Shown piece by piece: positions 54,357 through 63,970 of a stretch of 64,000 nucleotides of DNA. A program made the position numbers and the translations under genes. Positions within the stretch are counted from its first letter, which is position 1. Each line of letters begins with the position of its first letter. Location of the stretch: the NCBI RefSeq assembly GCF_900102165.1, contig NZ_FNBD01000012.1:56226-120225 (forward strand), read 5' to 3'. The DNA comes from Cellulophaga baltica (GTDB lineage: Bacteria; Bacteroidota; Bacteroidia; Flavobacteriales; Flavobacteriaceae). A model generated the notes under the pieces. It worked only from the letters and a program-made list of their open reading frames with translations, ran no database searches and was not told the DNA's origin.

Positions 54357-54695
54357 ATGAATCATTACGAAACTGTTTTCATTTTGAATCCCGTTCTATC
54401 TGATACTCAGATAGAGGAAACAGTTAAGAAATTTGAAGATTTCTTAATTACTAAAGGTGCCAAAATGGTATCTAAAGAAAATTGGGGCCTAAAAAAATTG
54501 GCTTACCCAATACAACACAAAAAAAGTGGTTTTTACCATTTGTTTGAATTCAGTTCTCCAGGAGAGGTAGTTTCCCCTTTTGAGTTAGAATTCAGAAGAG
54601 ATGAGCGTATCATGCGTTTTTTAACTGTAAAGTTAGACAAGCATGCTATTTCATGGGCAGAAAGAAGAAGAACAAAGTTAAAAACTAAAGCTTAA
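54357..54695 (+). CDS. rpsF: 30S ribosomal protein S6
   Basis: 112 residues. Starts MNHYETVFILNPVLSD as expected for S6, then KMVSKENWGLKKLAYPIQHKKSGFYHLFEF and ERIMRFLTVKLDKHA. It binds 16S rRNA with S18, whose gene is 3 bp downstream. Confidence 0.97.
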   Translation: MNHYETVFILNPVLSDTQIEETVKKFEDFLITKGAKMVSKENWGLKKLAYPIQHKKSGFYHLFEFSSPGEVVSPFELEFRRDERIMRFLTVKLDKHAISWAERRRTKLKTKA

Positions 54696-54698
54696 GTT

Positions 54699-54995
54699 AT
54701 GTCATCAATAGAACAACAAGCAAAAGGTAAAAAAGACGGAGAAATTAGATATTTAACTCCTTTAAATATTGATACTAATTCTCAGAAGAAGTATTGTCGT
54801 TTTAAGAAATCTGGTATTAAGTATGTAGATTACAAAGATCCAGACTTTTTAATTAAATTAGTTAATGAGCAAGGTAAATTACTTCCAAGAAGACTTACTG
54901 GAACTTCATTAAAGTACCAAAGAAAAGTGGCTGTAGCTGTAAAAAGAGCACGTCATTTAGCATTAATGCCATATGTTGGTGATTTATTAAAATAA
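54699..54995 (+). CDS. rpsR: 30S ribosomal protein S18
   Basis: 98 residues. The S18 core is [52 protein letters not shown]. Longer N-terminus than E. coli S18 (75 residues), usual for Bacteroidota. Only one Cys is present (Cys33), so it is the non-zinc form. Between rpsF and rplI. Confidence 0.97.
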   Translation: MSSIEQQAKGKKDGEIRYLTPLNIDTNSQKKYCRFKKSGIKYVDYKDPDFLIKLVNEQGKLLPRRLTGTSLKYQRKVAVAVKRARHLALMPYVGDLLK

Positions 54996-55008
54996 AAAAA
55001 AACGGACA

Positions 55009-55458
55009 ATGGAACTTATATTAAAAGAAGACGTTCAGAATTTAGGATTTAAGGATGATTTAGTTACTGTGAAAAACGGTTACGGTAGAAACTTTCTTAT
55101 TCCTAATGGTTTAGCTACAATGGCTACTGTTTCTGCTAAAAAAGTATTAGCTGAAAACTTAAAGCAAAGAGCTCATAAAGAAAAGAAAATTGTTGATGCA
55201 GCTACTAAAATAGCAGAATCATTAAAACAATTAGAAATTAAAATTGCTGCTAAGTCTGGTGCAGGAGACAAGTTATTTGGATCTGTAACTAACATTGATT
55301 TAGCGGAAGCTTTAGCAAAAGAAGGTCAAGAAATTGAGAAAAAATTCATCTCAATTGCAGGTGGAGCTATCAAGAGAACAGGTCCTTACAATGCGCAAAT
55401 CAGATTACATAGAGATGTAGTTGTAGATTTTGCTTTTGAAGTAGTTGGTACTAAGTAA
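55009..55458 (+). CDS. rplI: 50S ribosomal protein L9
   Basis: 149 residues. MELILKEDVQNLGFKDDLVTVKNGYGRNFLIPNGLA is the N-terminal rRNA-binding domain with the connecting helix (AHKEKKIVDAATKIAESLKQLE) and C-terminal domain (SGAGDKLFGSVTNIDLAEAL). Last gene of the S6-S18-L9 operon, followed by a terminator at 55495-55530. Confidence 0.97.
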   Translation: MELILKEDVQNLGFKDDLVTVKNGYGRNFLIPNGLATMATVSAKKVLAENLKQRAHKEKKIVDAATKIAESLKQLEIKIAAKSGAGDKLFGSVTNIDLAEALAKEGQEIEKKFISIAGGAIKRTGPYNAQIRLHRDVVVDFAFEVVGTK

Positions 55459-55463
55459 GAAAA

Positions 55464-55488
55464 ATAGTTAACAAATAGTTAACAAATA
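55464..55488 (+). repeat. Tandem 11-bp repeat ATAGTTAACAA
   Basis: Two head-to-tail copies directly after rplI and before its terminator. Too short to call functional. Confidence 0.4.
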
Positions 55489-55494
55489 TTTTAT

Positions 55495-55530
55495 AAAAAA
55501 AGAGTCATGTCCGCATGGCTCTTTTTTTTT
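55495..55530 (+). terminator. Terminator of the rpsF-rpsR-rplI operon
   Basis: Arms AAAAAAGAGTCATG / CATGGCTCTTTTTT (one G-T pair) with loop TCCG and a T9 run. Confidence 0.88.
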
Positions 55531-55534
55531 GCGT

Positions 55535-55542
55535 TAAATTTG
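55535..55542 (+). promoter_or_regulatory. -7 promoter element of the Oar-like receptor gene
   Basis: TAAATTTG fits TAnnTTTG and lies 25 bp before the start codon, directly behind the preceding terminator. No -33 match. Confidence 0.45.
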
Positions 55543-55567
55543 CCGTAAACTATAAACTCACTCAATT

Positions 55568-58500
55568 ATGTTTAAAAAGGCTTATGCAGTATTTGTTCTG
55601 TTATTTGTCTCCTTCGGGGCACTATCTCAGGTTACGACCTCTAATATTAAGGGTCTTATTATTGACGATGTTAATGAACCATTATTTGGTGCTAACATTG
55701 TAGCAGTTCATACACCAACAGGTACTACCTATGGTGCAATTTCTAATGAAGACGGTAGATTTAATTTGCTAAATTTAAGAGTAGGGGGTCCTTACGAGGT
55801 ATCTATTTCTTATGTTGGGTATAAAACACAATCTAAGTCGGATGTTTATTTAACCTTAGGACAAACCTTTAATGTAAATGTTACCTTGGCTTCTGATAGC
55901 CAGGCTTTACAAGAAGTTGTCGTAGTATCAGATCAAAGTGGAACCTTTGGTAGTGATCGTACAGGTGCAGAAACTAGTGTTGGGCGTAGAGAATTAACTC
56001 GTTTGCCAACAATTTCTAGATCTGCTTCAGATTTTACGCGATTAGAGCCTACAGCAAGTGGTAACTCTTTTGGAGGGCGTAATGATCAATACAATAACTT
56101 TTCTTTAGATGGTGCTATTTTTAATAACCCATTTGGTTTAGATTCTCCAACGCCTGGAGGGCAAACAGGTTCACAACCTATTTCTTTAGATGCTATTGAG
56201 CAAATACAAGTATCTACAGCTCCTTATGATGTATCGCAATCAGGTTTTACCGGAGCAAGTGTTAATGCTGTTACTAAAAGTGGTACTAATGAATTCCATG
56301 GTACGGTGTATGGGTTCTTTAGAAATGAAGATTTGACCGGTGGTAAGGTGAAAGGTGAAGATGTTATCAAACCTAAATTGTCACAAAATCAATATGGTGT
56401 TAGTATAGGAGGTCCTATAGTAAAAAATAAATTGTTCTTTTTTGCCAATTTTGAGAAAGAAGAAAGAGAAGATTTAGGAACAAATGGATGGATTCCGAAT
56501 ACGGGTTCTGGTGCTATCAATGAGTCTAGAGTGTTAGAGTCAGATTTAATGGCCGTGCAATCTGCTTTAGCAGGTCTTGGTTATGACACTGGTGCTTACA
56601 GTGGTTTTACCTACGGATCAGGTTCTACAAAGGGACTTTTTAAATTAGATTGGAATATTAATGATAAGAACAGGTTAGCACTTATCTATAACTTTTTAGA
56701 TGCATCTAGTGAGAAACCTGCACATCCAACAGCTTTATCAACAAGAGGACCCAATTTTACAACTTTACAATTTGAAAAATCTGGGTATGAGATCAATAAT
56801 AAATTAAATTCATTTCAATTAGAATTAAACTCTACCTTGTCTGATGAAGTAACAAATAAGTTACAAGTGGGATATACCCATTTTGATGATTTTAGAACTC
56901 CCTTTTCTAGCCCTGCTCCAGTAATCAATATTCAAGATGGAAATGGTCTGAATTATATTATTGCAGGTCACGAACCTTTCTCAATTAATAACAAATTAGA
57001 CCAGAAAGTTTTTCAGTTAACTAATAATATGAATATTTTTAAAGGAGATCATACCTATACTGTTGGTTTTTCTTTTGAGAAATTTCAATTTAAGAATTCA
57101 TTCAACTTAACTGCGTATGATAACTTTGCAACTTTTGGGACTAATGGTAATTACTATGGTAATTTTAACCCTTATCCTTCAGTGCAAACTTTCTTAGATG
57201 ATGCTGCTGATCCAAACGGAATCCTAATAAAAAACTTAGCAAATGCTCAGAATGTTTTTAATAATTCTAATGCTGCTGGTGATGGAAATGACGGTGGTTG
57301 GAAATTAGCAGAACTAAATGTTGGTCAGTTGTCTTTTTATGTGCAAGATGAATGGAATGTTTCAGAAGATTTAAAATTAACATATGGTGTTCGTTTTGAT
57401 AGACCAATGTATTTTGATACTTCTAGTTTAATTCAGAATTACATTGATACTGATAATGGAGCATCAAGAGATAATTCTGTTTCGTATTTTAACCCTAATA
57501 CGAATGAAGAAGTGGAGCTTAATTCTACTACCATGCCTACCAATAAATGGCTAGTTTCACCTAGAATTGGTTTCAATTGGGATTTAAATGGCGACAAATC
57601 GACACAATTACGAGGGGGGACAGGTTTCTTTACAGGAAGATTACCTTTTGTTTGGATTGGAAATCAAGTAAGTGGTGCAGATGATGGTTTCTTTCAATTA
57701 GTAGATCCTGATTTTCAATTTCCACAAGTTTGGAGAACTAATTTAGGAGTTGATCATCGCTTTGATAATGATATTGTATTAACGGCAGATGTTTCTTATA
57801 CTAAGGATTTAAATGCAGCTCATGTTCAAAACTGGGGATTAAGAAATCCAACGGGTATTTTGAATGCTCCAGGGGATAATAGACCATATTATACAGCTGC
57901 TGATAAAGGAAACAATGCTTATGTATTTACAAACTCAGATAAAGGAAGAGTATGGAATGCATCTGTTAAGGCTCAGAAAAATTTTAATAATGGCTTATAT
58001 GTAATGGGGGCTTATAGTTATTTAAATGCTAAGGATGTAAACTCAATAGAAGCAGAGATTACTGGAGATGCGTTTGATTTTAACCCAACTCTAGGAAATG
58101 CTAATGAAGATGTGCTAGGTTTCTCTAAATATGGAGATACCCACAGATTTATTGGGGTGTTGTCTAAGAACTTTGAATATGGTCAAGGAAAATGGAATAC
58201 AACAATTTCAACGTTCTTTGAGTACGGACAAGGAGCTCGTTACAATTATACGTATGCAGGGAATATTAACGGCGATAGTTCTTTCCAAAATAACGATTTA
58301 TTATACATTCCTACCGCGGCAGAAGTTGGGCAAATGCAATTTTCAGGAGCAGGTCAAGCTGAAGCTTTTGAAGCGTATATTCAACAAGATGATTATTTAA
58401 GTGATAATAGAGGTGAGTATATGGAGCGTTATGGCGCATTAGCACCGTGGAGAGGTAAATGGGATATGAAAATATTACAGGATTATACCTTTAATAATGA

Positions 58501-58726
58501 TAATAAAATTCAATTTAGTATTGATGTTCTTAATGTAGGGAACTTAATCAATTCTGATTGGGGTGTTATACAACAGCCTAATAATGTGAGTCCTATTGGA
58601 GTTTCTGTAGATGCTACCAATACACCAACCTACACATTTGACCCTAGTTTAACTAAGACTTACGGGTTTGATGCTAGTTTAGCATCAAGATGGCAAGCGC
58701 AATTTGGAGTGCGTTACATCTTCTAA
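55568..58726 (+). CDS. TonB-dependent receptor, Oar-like
   Basis: 1,052 residues, signal peptide ending near 20 (GALSQ). CarboxypepD_reg domain at about 25-110 (GLIIDDVNEPLFGANIVAVH, GRFNLLNLRVGGPYEVSISYVGYK). Plug at about 125-245 (RLEPTASGNSFGGRNDQYNNFSLDGAIFNN, LDAIEQIQVSTAPYDVSQSGFTGASVNAVTKSGTNEFHG) of the Oar type, followed by the barrel up to a C-terminal aromatic strand WQAQFGVRYIF. These receptors lack a SusD partner and probably transport peptides or small molecules, or maintain the envelope; substrate unknown. Likely strongly expressed, given its position behind a ribosomal operon. Confidence 0.92.
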   Translation: MFKKAYAVFVLLFVSFGALSQVTTSNIKGLIIDDVNEPLFGANIVAVHTPTGTTYGAISNEDGRFNLLNLRVGGPYEVSISYVGYKTQSKSDVYLTLGQTFNVNVTLASDSQALQEVVVVSDQSGTFGSDRTGAETSVGRRELTRLPTISRSASDFTRLEPTASGNSFGGRNDQYNNFSLDGAIFNNPFGLDSPTPGGQTGSQPISLDAIEQIQVSTAPYDVSQSGFTGASVNAVTKSGTNEFHGTVYGFFRNEDLTGGKVKGEDVIKPKLSQNQYGVSIGGPIVKNKLFFFANFEKEEREDLGTNGWIPNTGSGAINESRVLESDLMAVQSALAGLGYDTGAYSGFTYGSGSTKGLFKLDWNINDKNRLALIYNFLDASSEKPAHPTALSTRGPNFTTLQFEKSGYEINNKLNSFQLELNSTLSDEVTNKLQVGYTHFDDFRTPFSSPAPVINIQDGNGLNYIIAGHEPFSINNKLDQKVFQLTNNMNIFKGDHTYTVGFSFEKFQFKNSFNLTAYDNFATFGTNGNYYGNFNPYPSVQTFLDDAADPNGILIKNLANAQNVFNNSNAAGDGNDGGWKLAELNVGQLSFYVQDEWNVSEDLKLTYGVRFDRPMYFDTSSLIQNYIDTDNGASRDNSVSYFNPNTNEEVELNSTTMPTNKWLVSPRIGFNWDLNGDKSTQLRGGTGFFTGRLPFVWIGNQVSGADDGFFQLVDPDFQFPQVWRTNLGVDHRFDNDIVLTADVSYTKDLNAAHVQNWGLRNPTGILNAPGDNRPYYTAADKGNNAYVFTNSDKGRVWNASVKAQKNFNNGLYVMGAYSYLNAKDVNSIEAEITGDAFDFNPTLGNANEDVLGFSKYGDTHRFIGVLSKNFEYGQGKWNTTISTFFEYGQGARYNYTYAGNINGDSSFQNNDLLYIPTAAEVGQMQFSGAGQAEAFEAYIQQDDYLSDNRGEYMERYGALAPWRGKWDMKILQDYTFNNDNKIQFSIDVLNVGNLINSDWGVIQQPNNVSPIGVSVDATNTPTYTFDPSLTKTYGFDASLASRWQAQFGVRYIF

Positions 58727-58751
58727 TGAAAAATAAATAATATTAAATCTT

Positions 58752-58782
58752 AAAAAGGCTGTACAATTTGTACAGCCTTTTT
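58752..58782 (+). terminator. Terminator of the Oar-like receptor gene
   Basis: 14-bp perfect arms AAAAAGGCTGTACA / TGTACAGCCTTTTT with a 3-nt loop. Confidence 0.88.
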
Positions 58783-58789
58783 ATTTTTG
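58782..58789 (+). promoter_or_regulatory. -7 promoter element before the 156-residue gene
   Basis: TATTTTTG fits TAnnTTTG, overlaps the T tract of the preceding terminator and lies 49 bp before the next start. Confidence 0.4.
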
Positions 58790-58838
58790 CCAAGATTTTG
58801 AATTTGTACAAAAGCAAATCAAACAGTAAAAGCAAGTA

Positions 58839-59309
58839 ATGAAGTATACAAGACTTACAAAGCAGCAGTTAGAAGAATTACATCAGGAGTTTATTAATTT
58901 CTTAGCCACACAATCTATCACAGGAGATGAATGGGAAAAAATTAAAACAGATACACCTGAAGTAGCGGAAGAAGAATTAGACGTTTTTTCAGATTTAGTT
59001 TGGGAGGGTGTTTTGAATAAAGTAGATTTTGTGGAGAATATTTCAGCGCAACAAATGCATTTATTCCATTTAACAGATAAAGAGATGAAATTAATATCTG
59101 TTAAGGTGATGAACCCTGAGATAGACTTAACAACAGAAATAGGCTTTAATTGGTTTAAGAAAAATTGGCAATCAGACTTTGTAGAATATCTTTCTGCATC
59201 TAAAGCCTACAAGGACGATAAGAACCTAGATAAATTTGAACTAATAAAAAAAGGTGCTGTGATTACAAAAGGGGAGTTGTATCAATGGTTTGAAAAAGTC
59301 ATAGGATAA
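58839..59309 (+). CDS. Conserved flavobacterial cytoplasmic protein
   Basis: 156 residues, acidic, no signal peptide or membrane segment. It starts MKYTRLTKQQLEELHQEFIN and contains EWEKIKTDTPEVAEEELDVFSDLVWE, then GFNWFKKNWQSDFVEYLSASK and KGAVITKGELYQWFEKVIG. I believe it belongs to a Bacteroidota-specific DUF family (DUF6495), but this is from memory. No function is known. Located before hisS, 140 bp away. Confidence 0.75.
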   Translation: MKYTRLTKQQLEELHQEFINFLATQSITGDEWEKIKTDTPEVAEEELDVFSDLVWEGVLNKVDFVENISAQQMHLFHLTDKEMKLISVKVMNPEIDLTTEIGFNWFKKNWQSDFVEYLSASKAYKDDKNLDKFELIKKGAVITKGELYQWFEKVIG

Positions 59310-59449
59310 GTCGATATTAGCGGCTGAATCCTGAGAGCTTTTTGCAATTTTAAATTTCAGAACTTTAGCAACTGCAACTCAGGCGTAATTTAAGATTGCG
59401 TTTAATACTAATTTAAGGTCTTAGTAAAGACAAGAACACATACTATTAC

Positions 59450-61120
59450 ATGGCACAAAAACCATCTATTCCAAAAGGAACCAGAGATTTTACACCTTCA
59501 GAGGTCGTAAAGCGTAATTATATATTTGATACGATTAAAAAGAATTTTCAAACGTTCGGTTTTCAACCCATAGAAACGCCCTCTTTTGAAAACTCTGATA
59601 CCTTAATGGGGAAGTATGGCGATGAAGGCGATCGTTTGATATTTAAAATATTAAATTCTGGAGATTTTTTAAGAAGTTACAATGAAAATTTAATAAAGAC
59701 TATTAAGCTGTCATTATATAATTTAAGAGTTTATTTAAAAAGCACTGTCAAAGTAGAAATGAATTCTTATGGGGTGAATTTTGTAGAAGTACTCCCTGAA
59801 ATTTTGAGAAAAGACAAGCAAATTAAATTTGATGAATCAGTAATTGATTTAACTAATTTAGCTATTGATTTATGGAGTAAAATTGAAATTTTAGTAAATA
59901 AGGAAGATTGGATAGCATTGTTAATTAACGGGGGTGATGAAGATAAAAGTTTAACTAACTTATCTGTCGGAATTTTTGGTGAGTTCTATTTTGAAATGGG
60001 TACTAAGTATTTAGGTAATCACATCTCAGAAAAAGCCTTACGATACGACCTTACGGTGCCCTTTGCACGTTATGTAGTAATGCATCAAAACGAAATAGAC
60101 TTTCCATTTAAAAGATATCAGATACAACCAGTTTGGAGAGCAGATAGGCCTCAGAAAGGTCGTTTTAGAGAATTTTACCAATGTGATGCAGATGTCGTAG
60201 GTTCAAACTCTTTATTGCAGGAGGTAGAGTTTGTGCAATTGTATGATGCTGTATTTGCTGATTTAAAGTTAGATGGGGTGACCATCAAGATGAATAATAG
60301 AAAAATCTTAGCCGGTATCGCGGAAGTAATAGGTGCAAAAGATAATTTAATAGACTTTACAGTCGCATTAGACAAATTAGATAAAATAGGAGAAGAAGGT
60401 GTTAAGAAGGAAATGCTAGAAAAAGGTATTTCTGAAGCTTCTATAGAAAAAGCATCACCATTGTTTAATTTAACAGGAACTAATTTAGAGCAGTTAGATG
60501 CGTTAGAGAAGCTTTTGTCCTCTTCAGAAGAAGGAGCAAAAGGGGTAGAGGAACTTCGGTTTATAATAGAAACAATTTCTGAGCTTGGCTTGCAAACAGC
60601 AACTTTGGCTATAGATGTTACTTTAGCCCGTGGGCTTAATTATTACACGGGAGCTATTTTTGAAGTTGGAGCTCCGGAAGGAGTGAAGATGGGTTCTATT
60701 GGTGGTGGTGGTCGTTATGATGACTTAACGGGTATATTTGGATTAAAAGATGTAAGTGGCGTAGGTATTTCTTTTGGATTAGATAGAATCTACCTAGTTT
60801 TAGAAGAATTAAATCTTTTTCCGGAAGCTATAGATCGCTCTTTACAAGTGTTGTGTGTTAATTTTGGAGAGAAAGAGGCATTAATGGCATTAAAATTAGT
60901 GACTAACTTAAGGAAAATTGGTATCAAAGCAGATGTGTATCCTAGTAATGCCAAAATGCAAAAGCAAATGAAATATGCAAATAACAGAAACGTACCTTTT
61001 GTTATTTTGATAGGGGATGAGGAATTAGCAAATAACTCTTTTGTAGTTAAAAATATGAAAGCGGGTTCTCAACAGACCTATAGCCTAGATAAGGTAGAAG
61101 AATTTAGTGCTACGCTATAA
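59450..61120 (+). CDS. hisS: Histidine--tRNA ligase with a large internal insertion
   Basis: 556 residues against about 425 in E. coli and roughly 455 in typical flavobacteria. Class II motif 1 region ([35 protein letters not shown], 40-74) is followed by about 117 unfamiliar residues (75-191) before [19 protein letters not shown], where relatives have a linker of about 20. Motif 2 [26 protein letters not shown], the HisRS signature [14 protein letters not shown], motif 3 [14 protein letters not shown] and the anticodon-binding domain ([13 protein letters not shown] ... [13 protein letters not shown]) are intact, so the enzyme should work. Overlaps the NUDIX gene tail-to-tail by 6 bp. Confidence 0.95.
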   Translation: MAQKPSIPKGTRDFTPSEVVKRNYIFDTIKKNFQTFGFQPIETPSFENSDTLMGKYGDEGDRLIFKILNSGDFLRSYNENLIKTIKLSLYNLRVYLKSTVKVEMNSYGVNFVEVLPEILRKDKQIKFDESVIDLTNLAIDLWSKIEILVNKEDWIALLINGGDEDKSLTNLSVGIFGEFYFEMGTKYLGNHISEKALRYDLTVPFARYVVMHQNEIDFPFKRYQIQPVWRADRPQKGRFREFYQCDADVVGSNSLLQEVEFVQLYDAVFADLKLDGVTIKMNNRKILAGIAEVIGAKDNLIDFTVALDKLDKIGEEGVKKEMLEKGISEASIEKASPLFNLTGTNLEQLDALEKLLSSSEEGAKGVEELRFIIETISELGLQTATLAIDVTLARGLNYYTGAIFEVGAPEGVKMGSIGGGGRYDDLTGIFGLKDVSGVGISFGLDRIYLVLEELNLFPEAIDRSLQVLCVNFGEKEALMALKLVTNLRKIGIKADVYPSNAKMQKQMKYANNRNVPFVILIGDEELANNSFVVKNMKAGSQQTYSLDKVEEFSATL

Positions 61121-61663
61121 TTCTTTTTTAATGGCTTTAATAACGGTTTTGTAATACGTTGCGGAATGTGGTACGTACTTTTTAGAATTTGCCATTCCCC
61201 AAGTTTCTTCGGAAAATTTTATAAGCGAGGTGAGTTGTAAATCTTCCACTTCGCTTTCTTGTTTTATTAGCTCTTGTAATGGTGCTTTTAATTCAGCAAT
61301 AAAAGTGTGGTGAAACTCTGCGTCAATTAATTCAGAATGATGATTTTGAATGGATTTGAAGACGCCTATTTTTTTTAAATCCTTCTTAGAAACTAGCAAG
61401 CCAATCTCTTCTTCAATTTCTCTTAGTGCGGCAACTTCAACGGCTTCTCCAGCGTGTATGTGGCCCGCAACAGAAACATCAAACAATAGAGGGAAAGTAT
61501 TTTTGTCTTTCCCTCGTTGTTGTAATAAAATTTGATGATTTTTTGTATAGAACCAGATATGAACGGTTTGATGAAAAATACCATCACGGTGAGCAACGGA
61601 CTTCAAAACGGTTTCACCTGTTTTAAGGCCATTATCGGTTACGATATCAATTAATTCATCCAT
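61115..61663 (-). CDS. NUDIX hydrolase (isopentenyl-diphosphate-isomerase-like group)
   Basis: 182 residues. The complete Nudix box fits Gx5Ex7REUxEEx[24 protein letters not shown] at about 67-88. [25 protein letters not shown] and [13 protein letters not shown] resemble the YfcD/Idi-like group. It should hydrolyse a nucleoside-diphosphate derivative or related pyrophosphate; the substrate is unknown. Confidence 0.9.
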   Translation of the reverse strand: MDELIDIVTDNGLKTGETVLKSVAHRDGIFHQTVHIWFYTKNHQILLQQRGKDKNTFPLLFDVSVAGHIHAGEAVEVAALREIEEEIGLLVSKKDLKKIGVFKSIQNHHSELIDAEFHHTFIAELKAPLQELIKQESEVEDLQLTSLIKFSEETWGMANSKKYVPHSATYYKTVIKAIKKEL

Positions 61664-61708
61664 ATTCTAGTAAAAAATCTGTCACCTTAAAAAATAATAA
61701 GAGGTACT

Positions 61709-62797
61709 TTATTCGAAATAACTAAATGTTTCTCCGTCTTTAATATTTAACACAGTTTCATATATAAGTTTAATAACATTTTCTACGTCATCTTGGTGTA
61801 CAGTTTCTACTGTAGTATGCATATAACGTAGTGGTAAAGAAATTAAGGCAGAAGCTACACCGCCATTGCTATACGCAAAAGCATCTGTATCCGTACCTGT
61901 ATAGCGAGAAGAAGCCATTCTTTGAAAAGGTATGTTATTAGCTTCAGCAGTTTTGATAATACGTTCACGTAATTTATTTTGAACGGCAGGAGCATAAGAG
62001 ATTACAGGGCCAGCACCTATTTCCGTATGACCTTGTTTTTTCTTGTCAATCATAGGAGTCGTGGTATCGTGACATACATCTGTAACTATGGCAACATTAG
62101 GTTTAATAGTTTGTGTAATCATCTCAGCGCCTCTAAGACCAATTTCTTCTTGTACAGAATTGGTAATATAGAGTCCAAACGGTAATTTCTTTTTATTTTC
62201 ATGTAAAAGTCGCGCTACTTCTGCAATCATAAAACCACCAGCTCTATTGTCTATTGCTCTGCAGACAAATTTATTTCCGTTTAAAATTTGGAATGTATCA
62301 GGATAGGTAATAACACACCCCACGTGAACACCCATTTTTTCTACCTCTTTCTTATCCTTTGCGCCTATGTCAATAAATATATTGTCTAGTTTTGGAGCTT
62401 CTTCTTTAGAATTGTCACGAGTGTGTATTGCGGGCCATCCAAAAATACCTTTTACAATACCTTTATCAGTGTGGATATTCACCCATTTAGAAGGTGCAAT
62501 TTGATGGTCACTTCCGCCATTTCTAATAACATAAAGTAATCCTTCGTCAGTAATGTAATTTACATACCAAGAAATTTCATCAGAATGCCCTTCAATAACA
62601 ACCTTGTATTTAGCGTCAGGGTTGATAACACCAACAGCCGTGCCGTAGGTGTCCGTAATAAAAGTGTCTACATATGGTTTAAGATATTCCATCCAAATTT
62701 TCTGACCTTCAGATTCGTATCCGGTAGGAGAAGCGTTATTTAAGTATTTTTCTAAAAACTCAATTGAATTTTTAGTTAGAATTTTATTTGTACTCAT
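61709..62797 (-). CDS. M42 family metallopeptidase (glutamyl aminopeptidase/endoglucanase-like)
   Basis: 362 residues. Co-catalytic metal ligands of the M42/M20 fold are visible: EGHSDEISWYV (His/Asp), AIDNRAGGFM (bridging Asp), NSVQEEIGLRGAEM (catalytic Glu-Glu), VTDVCHDTT (Asp) and RYMHTTVETVHQDD (His). An aminopeptidase acting on peptides in the cytoplasm, probably as a dodecameric TET-like shell. Divergent from the DUF4294 gene. Confidence 0.94.
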   Translation of the reverse strand: MSTNKILTKNSIEFLEKYLNNASPTGYESEGQKIWMEYLKPYVDTFITDTYGTAVGVINPDAKYKVVIEGHSDEISWYVNYITDEGLLYVIRNGGSDHQIAPSKWVNIHTDKGIVKGIFGWPAIHTRDNSKEEAPKLDNIFIDIGAKDKKEVEKMGVHVGCVITYPDTFQILNGNKFVCRAIDNRAGGFMIAEVARLLHENKKKLPFGLYITNSVQEEIGLRGAEMITQTIKPNVAIVTDVCHDTTTPMIDKKKQGHTEIGAGPVISYAPAVQNKLRERIIKTAEANNIPFQRMASSRYTGTDTDAFAYSNGGVASALISLPLRYMHTTVETVHQDDVENVIKLIYETVLNIKDGETFSYFE

Positions 62798-62900
62798 TAT
62801 ATGTGTATTTTCTAACGAAGTTAAGAATATTCACTTTTATTTAATAGCAATGCTGTGGTTTATTATTAATTTTGATATTCAGTTTATGATAATTTTATAG

Positions 62901-63578
62901 ATGAAAAAGAACTTCTTATTAGCCTTGTTGTTACTTATATATTCTTTTTGCTTAGGGCAGGAAGAAGAAACCCCATTAGATTCCATTGCAGAAAAGATGA
63001 TTATCATGGAGGGCGATTCTATTATGCAAAGCACTATTGCTTTGGAAGAGTATTATGTATTTAGTAAACTTAAATTTTCTAGCTACGAGGAAAAATTAAG
63101 GTATTATATATTAAGGAGGAAAACATTAAAGGTGTATCCATATGCGAAATTAGCAGCCGATAGGCTTACGGAATTAAATGATAGCTTAACTAGGATAACG
63201 AAGAACTCAGATAAAAGGAAGTACACTAGAGAGATTCAGAAATATATTGAGGGAGAGTTTTCTGATGAATTAAAGAAGTTAACACGCACGGAGGGCCAGA
63301 TCTTGGTAAAACTTATTCATCGACAAACGGGTAATACGGCTTTTGACCTGGTGAAAGAATTAAGGAACGGTTGGCGAGCATTCTGGTATAATGCCACGGC
63401 TAAAATGTTTAAGATAAGTATAAAGGAAGAGTTTCATCCGGAGTTAGTGCATGAAGACTATCTAATTGAAGATATTTTACAGCGTGCTTTTTCTGAATTC
63501 AGAATAGAAAGACAAAAGTCGGCCTTAAATTTTGACTACTCTCAGCTTACAGACAAGTGGTCTACACAAAAGAATTGA
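62901..63578 (+). CDS. DUF4294 exported protein
   Basis: 225 residues with a signal peptide ending near 19 (SFCLGQ). DUF4294 core: EYYVFSKLKFSSYEEKLRYYILRRKTLKVYPYAKLAADRLTELN, YIEGEFSDELKKLTRTEGQILVKLIHRQTGNTAFDLVKELRNGWRAFWYNATAKMF. Conserved in Bacteroidota, function unknown. Last protein gene before the rRNA operon. Confidence 0.9.
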   Translation: MKKNFLLALLLLIYSFCLGQEEETPLDSIAEKMIIMEGDSIMQSTIALEEYYVFSKLKFSSYEEKLRYYILRRKTLKVYPYAKLAADRLTELNDSLTRITKNSDKRKYTREIQKYIEGEFSDELKKLTRTEGQILVKLIHRQTGNTAFDLVKELRNGWRAFWYNATAKMFKISIKEEFHPELVHEDYLIEDILQRAFSEFRIERQKSALNFDYSQLTDKWSTQKN

Positions 63579-63734
63579 TACTTGTATTTGTTTATATGGT
63601 TAATTTCATGTAAATTTAATACCCTGATTTTTTCAAAGGGAATATTTTTTAAACTTTTTTTGTATTGTAAAACCTTGTAATAGTGGTTATTGTGAAGTGT
63701 GTTTAATTTTTTTTAAAAAAACTTTCCAAAAACG

Positions 63735-63765
63735 CTTGTGGGTTTTAAAAGAGGGTGTATATTTG
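63735..63765 (+). promoter_or_regulatory. rRNA operon promoter
   Basis: CTTG at 63735-63738, a 19-nt spacer, then TATATTTG at 63758-63765. The -7 element and spacer length are identical to the rpmH promoter. RNA should start near 63771 (GCTTAGGG). Confidence 0.85.
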
Positions 63766-63847
63766 CAGCCGCTTAGGGAAACAACGATACTTAATTAGGC
63801 GGAGAGTAAAAGAGATAAAAAGTTCATTGACATATTGTAAGACAGCG

Positions 63848-63873
63848 TTTAATTACTGGAAACGGTAATTAAA
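63848..63873 (+). other. Hairpin in the pre-rRNA leader
   Basis: Arms TTTAATTAC / GTAATTAAA with an 8-nt loop TGGAAACG. It has no T run, so it is a processing or antitermination-type structure rather than a terminator. Confidence 0.5.
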
Positions 63874-63970
63874 TAAATTGAATTAACATAATAGCTTAAA
63901 GAATATAGAGGGCTAGGATTCGGATGATTTATTAGTTGGTTAATAGATGTTATATAATATTTACAAAACA

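Larger units (their letters stand above)
63579..63970 (+). other. rRNA operon upstream region and leader, 392 bp
   Basis: It contains no ORF of note. The first 150 bp are A/T-tract-rich (possible UP-like DNA). The consensus promoter is at 63735-63765, then about 200 nt of pre-rRNA leader with the hairpin at 63848-63873. Confidence 0.8.

Noticed and set aside
59672..60022. HisRS insertion as a mini-intein
   Set aside because: No Cys/Ser at the N-terminal splice point, no His-Asn before the downstream extein residue, and about 117 residues is shorter than known mini-inteins.
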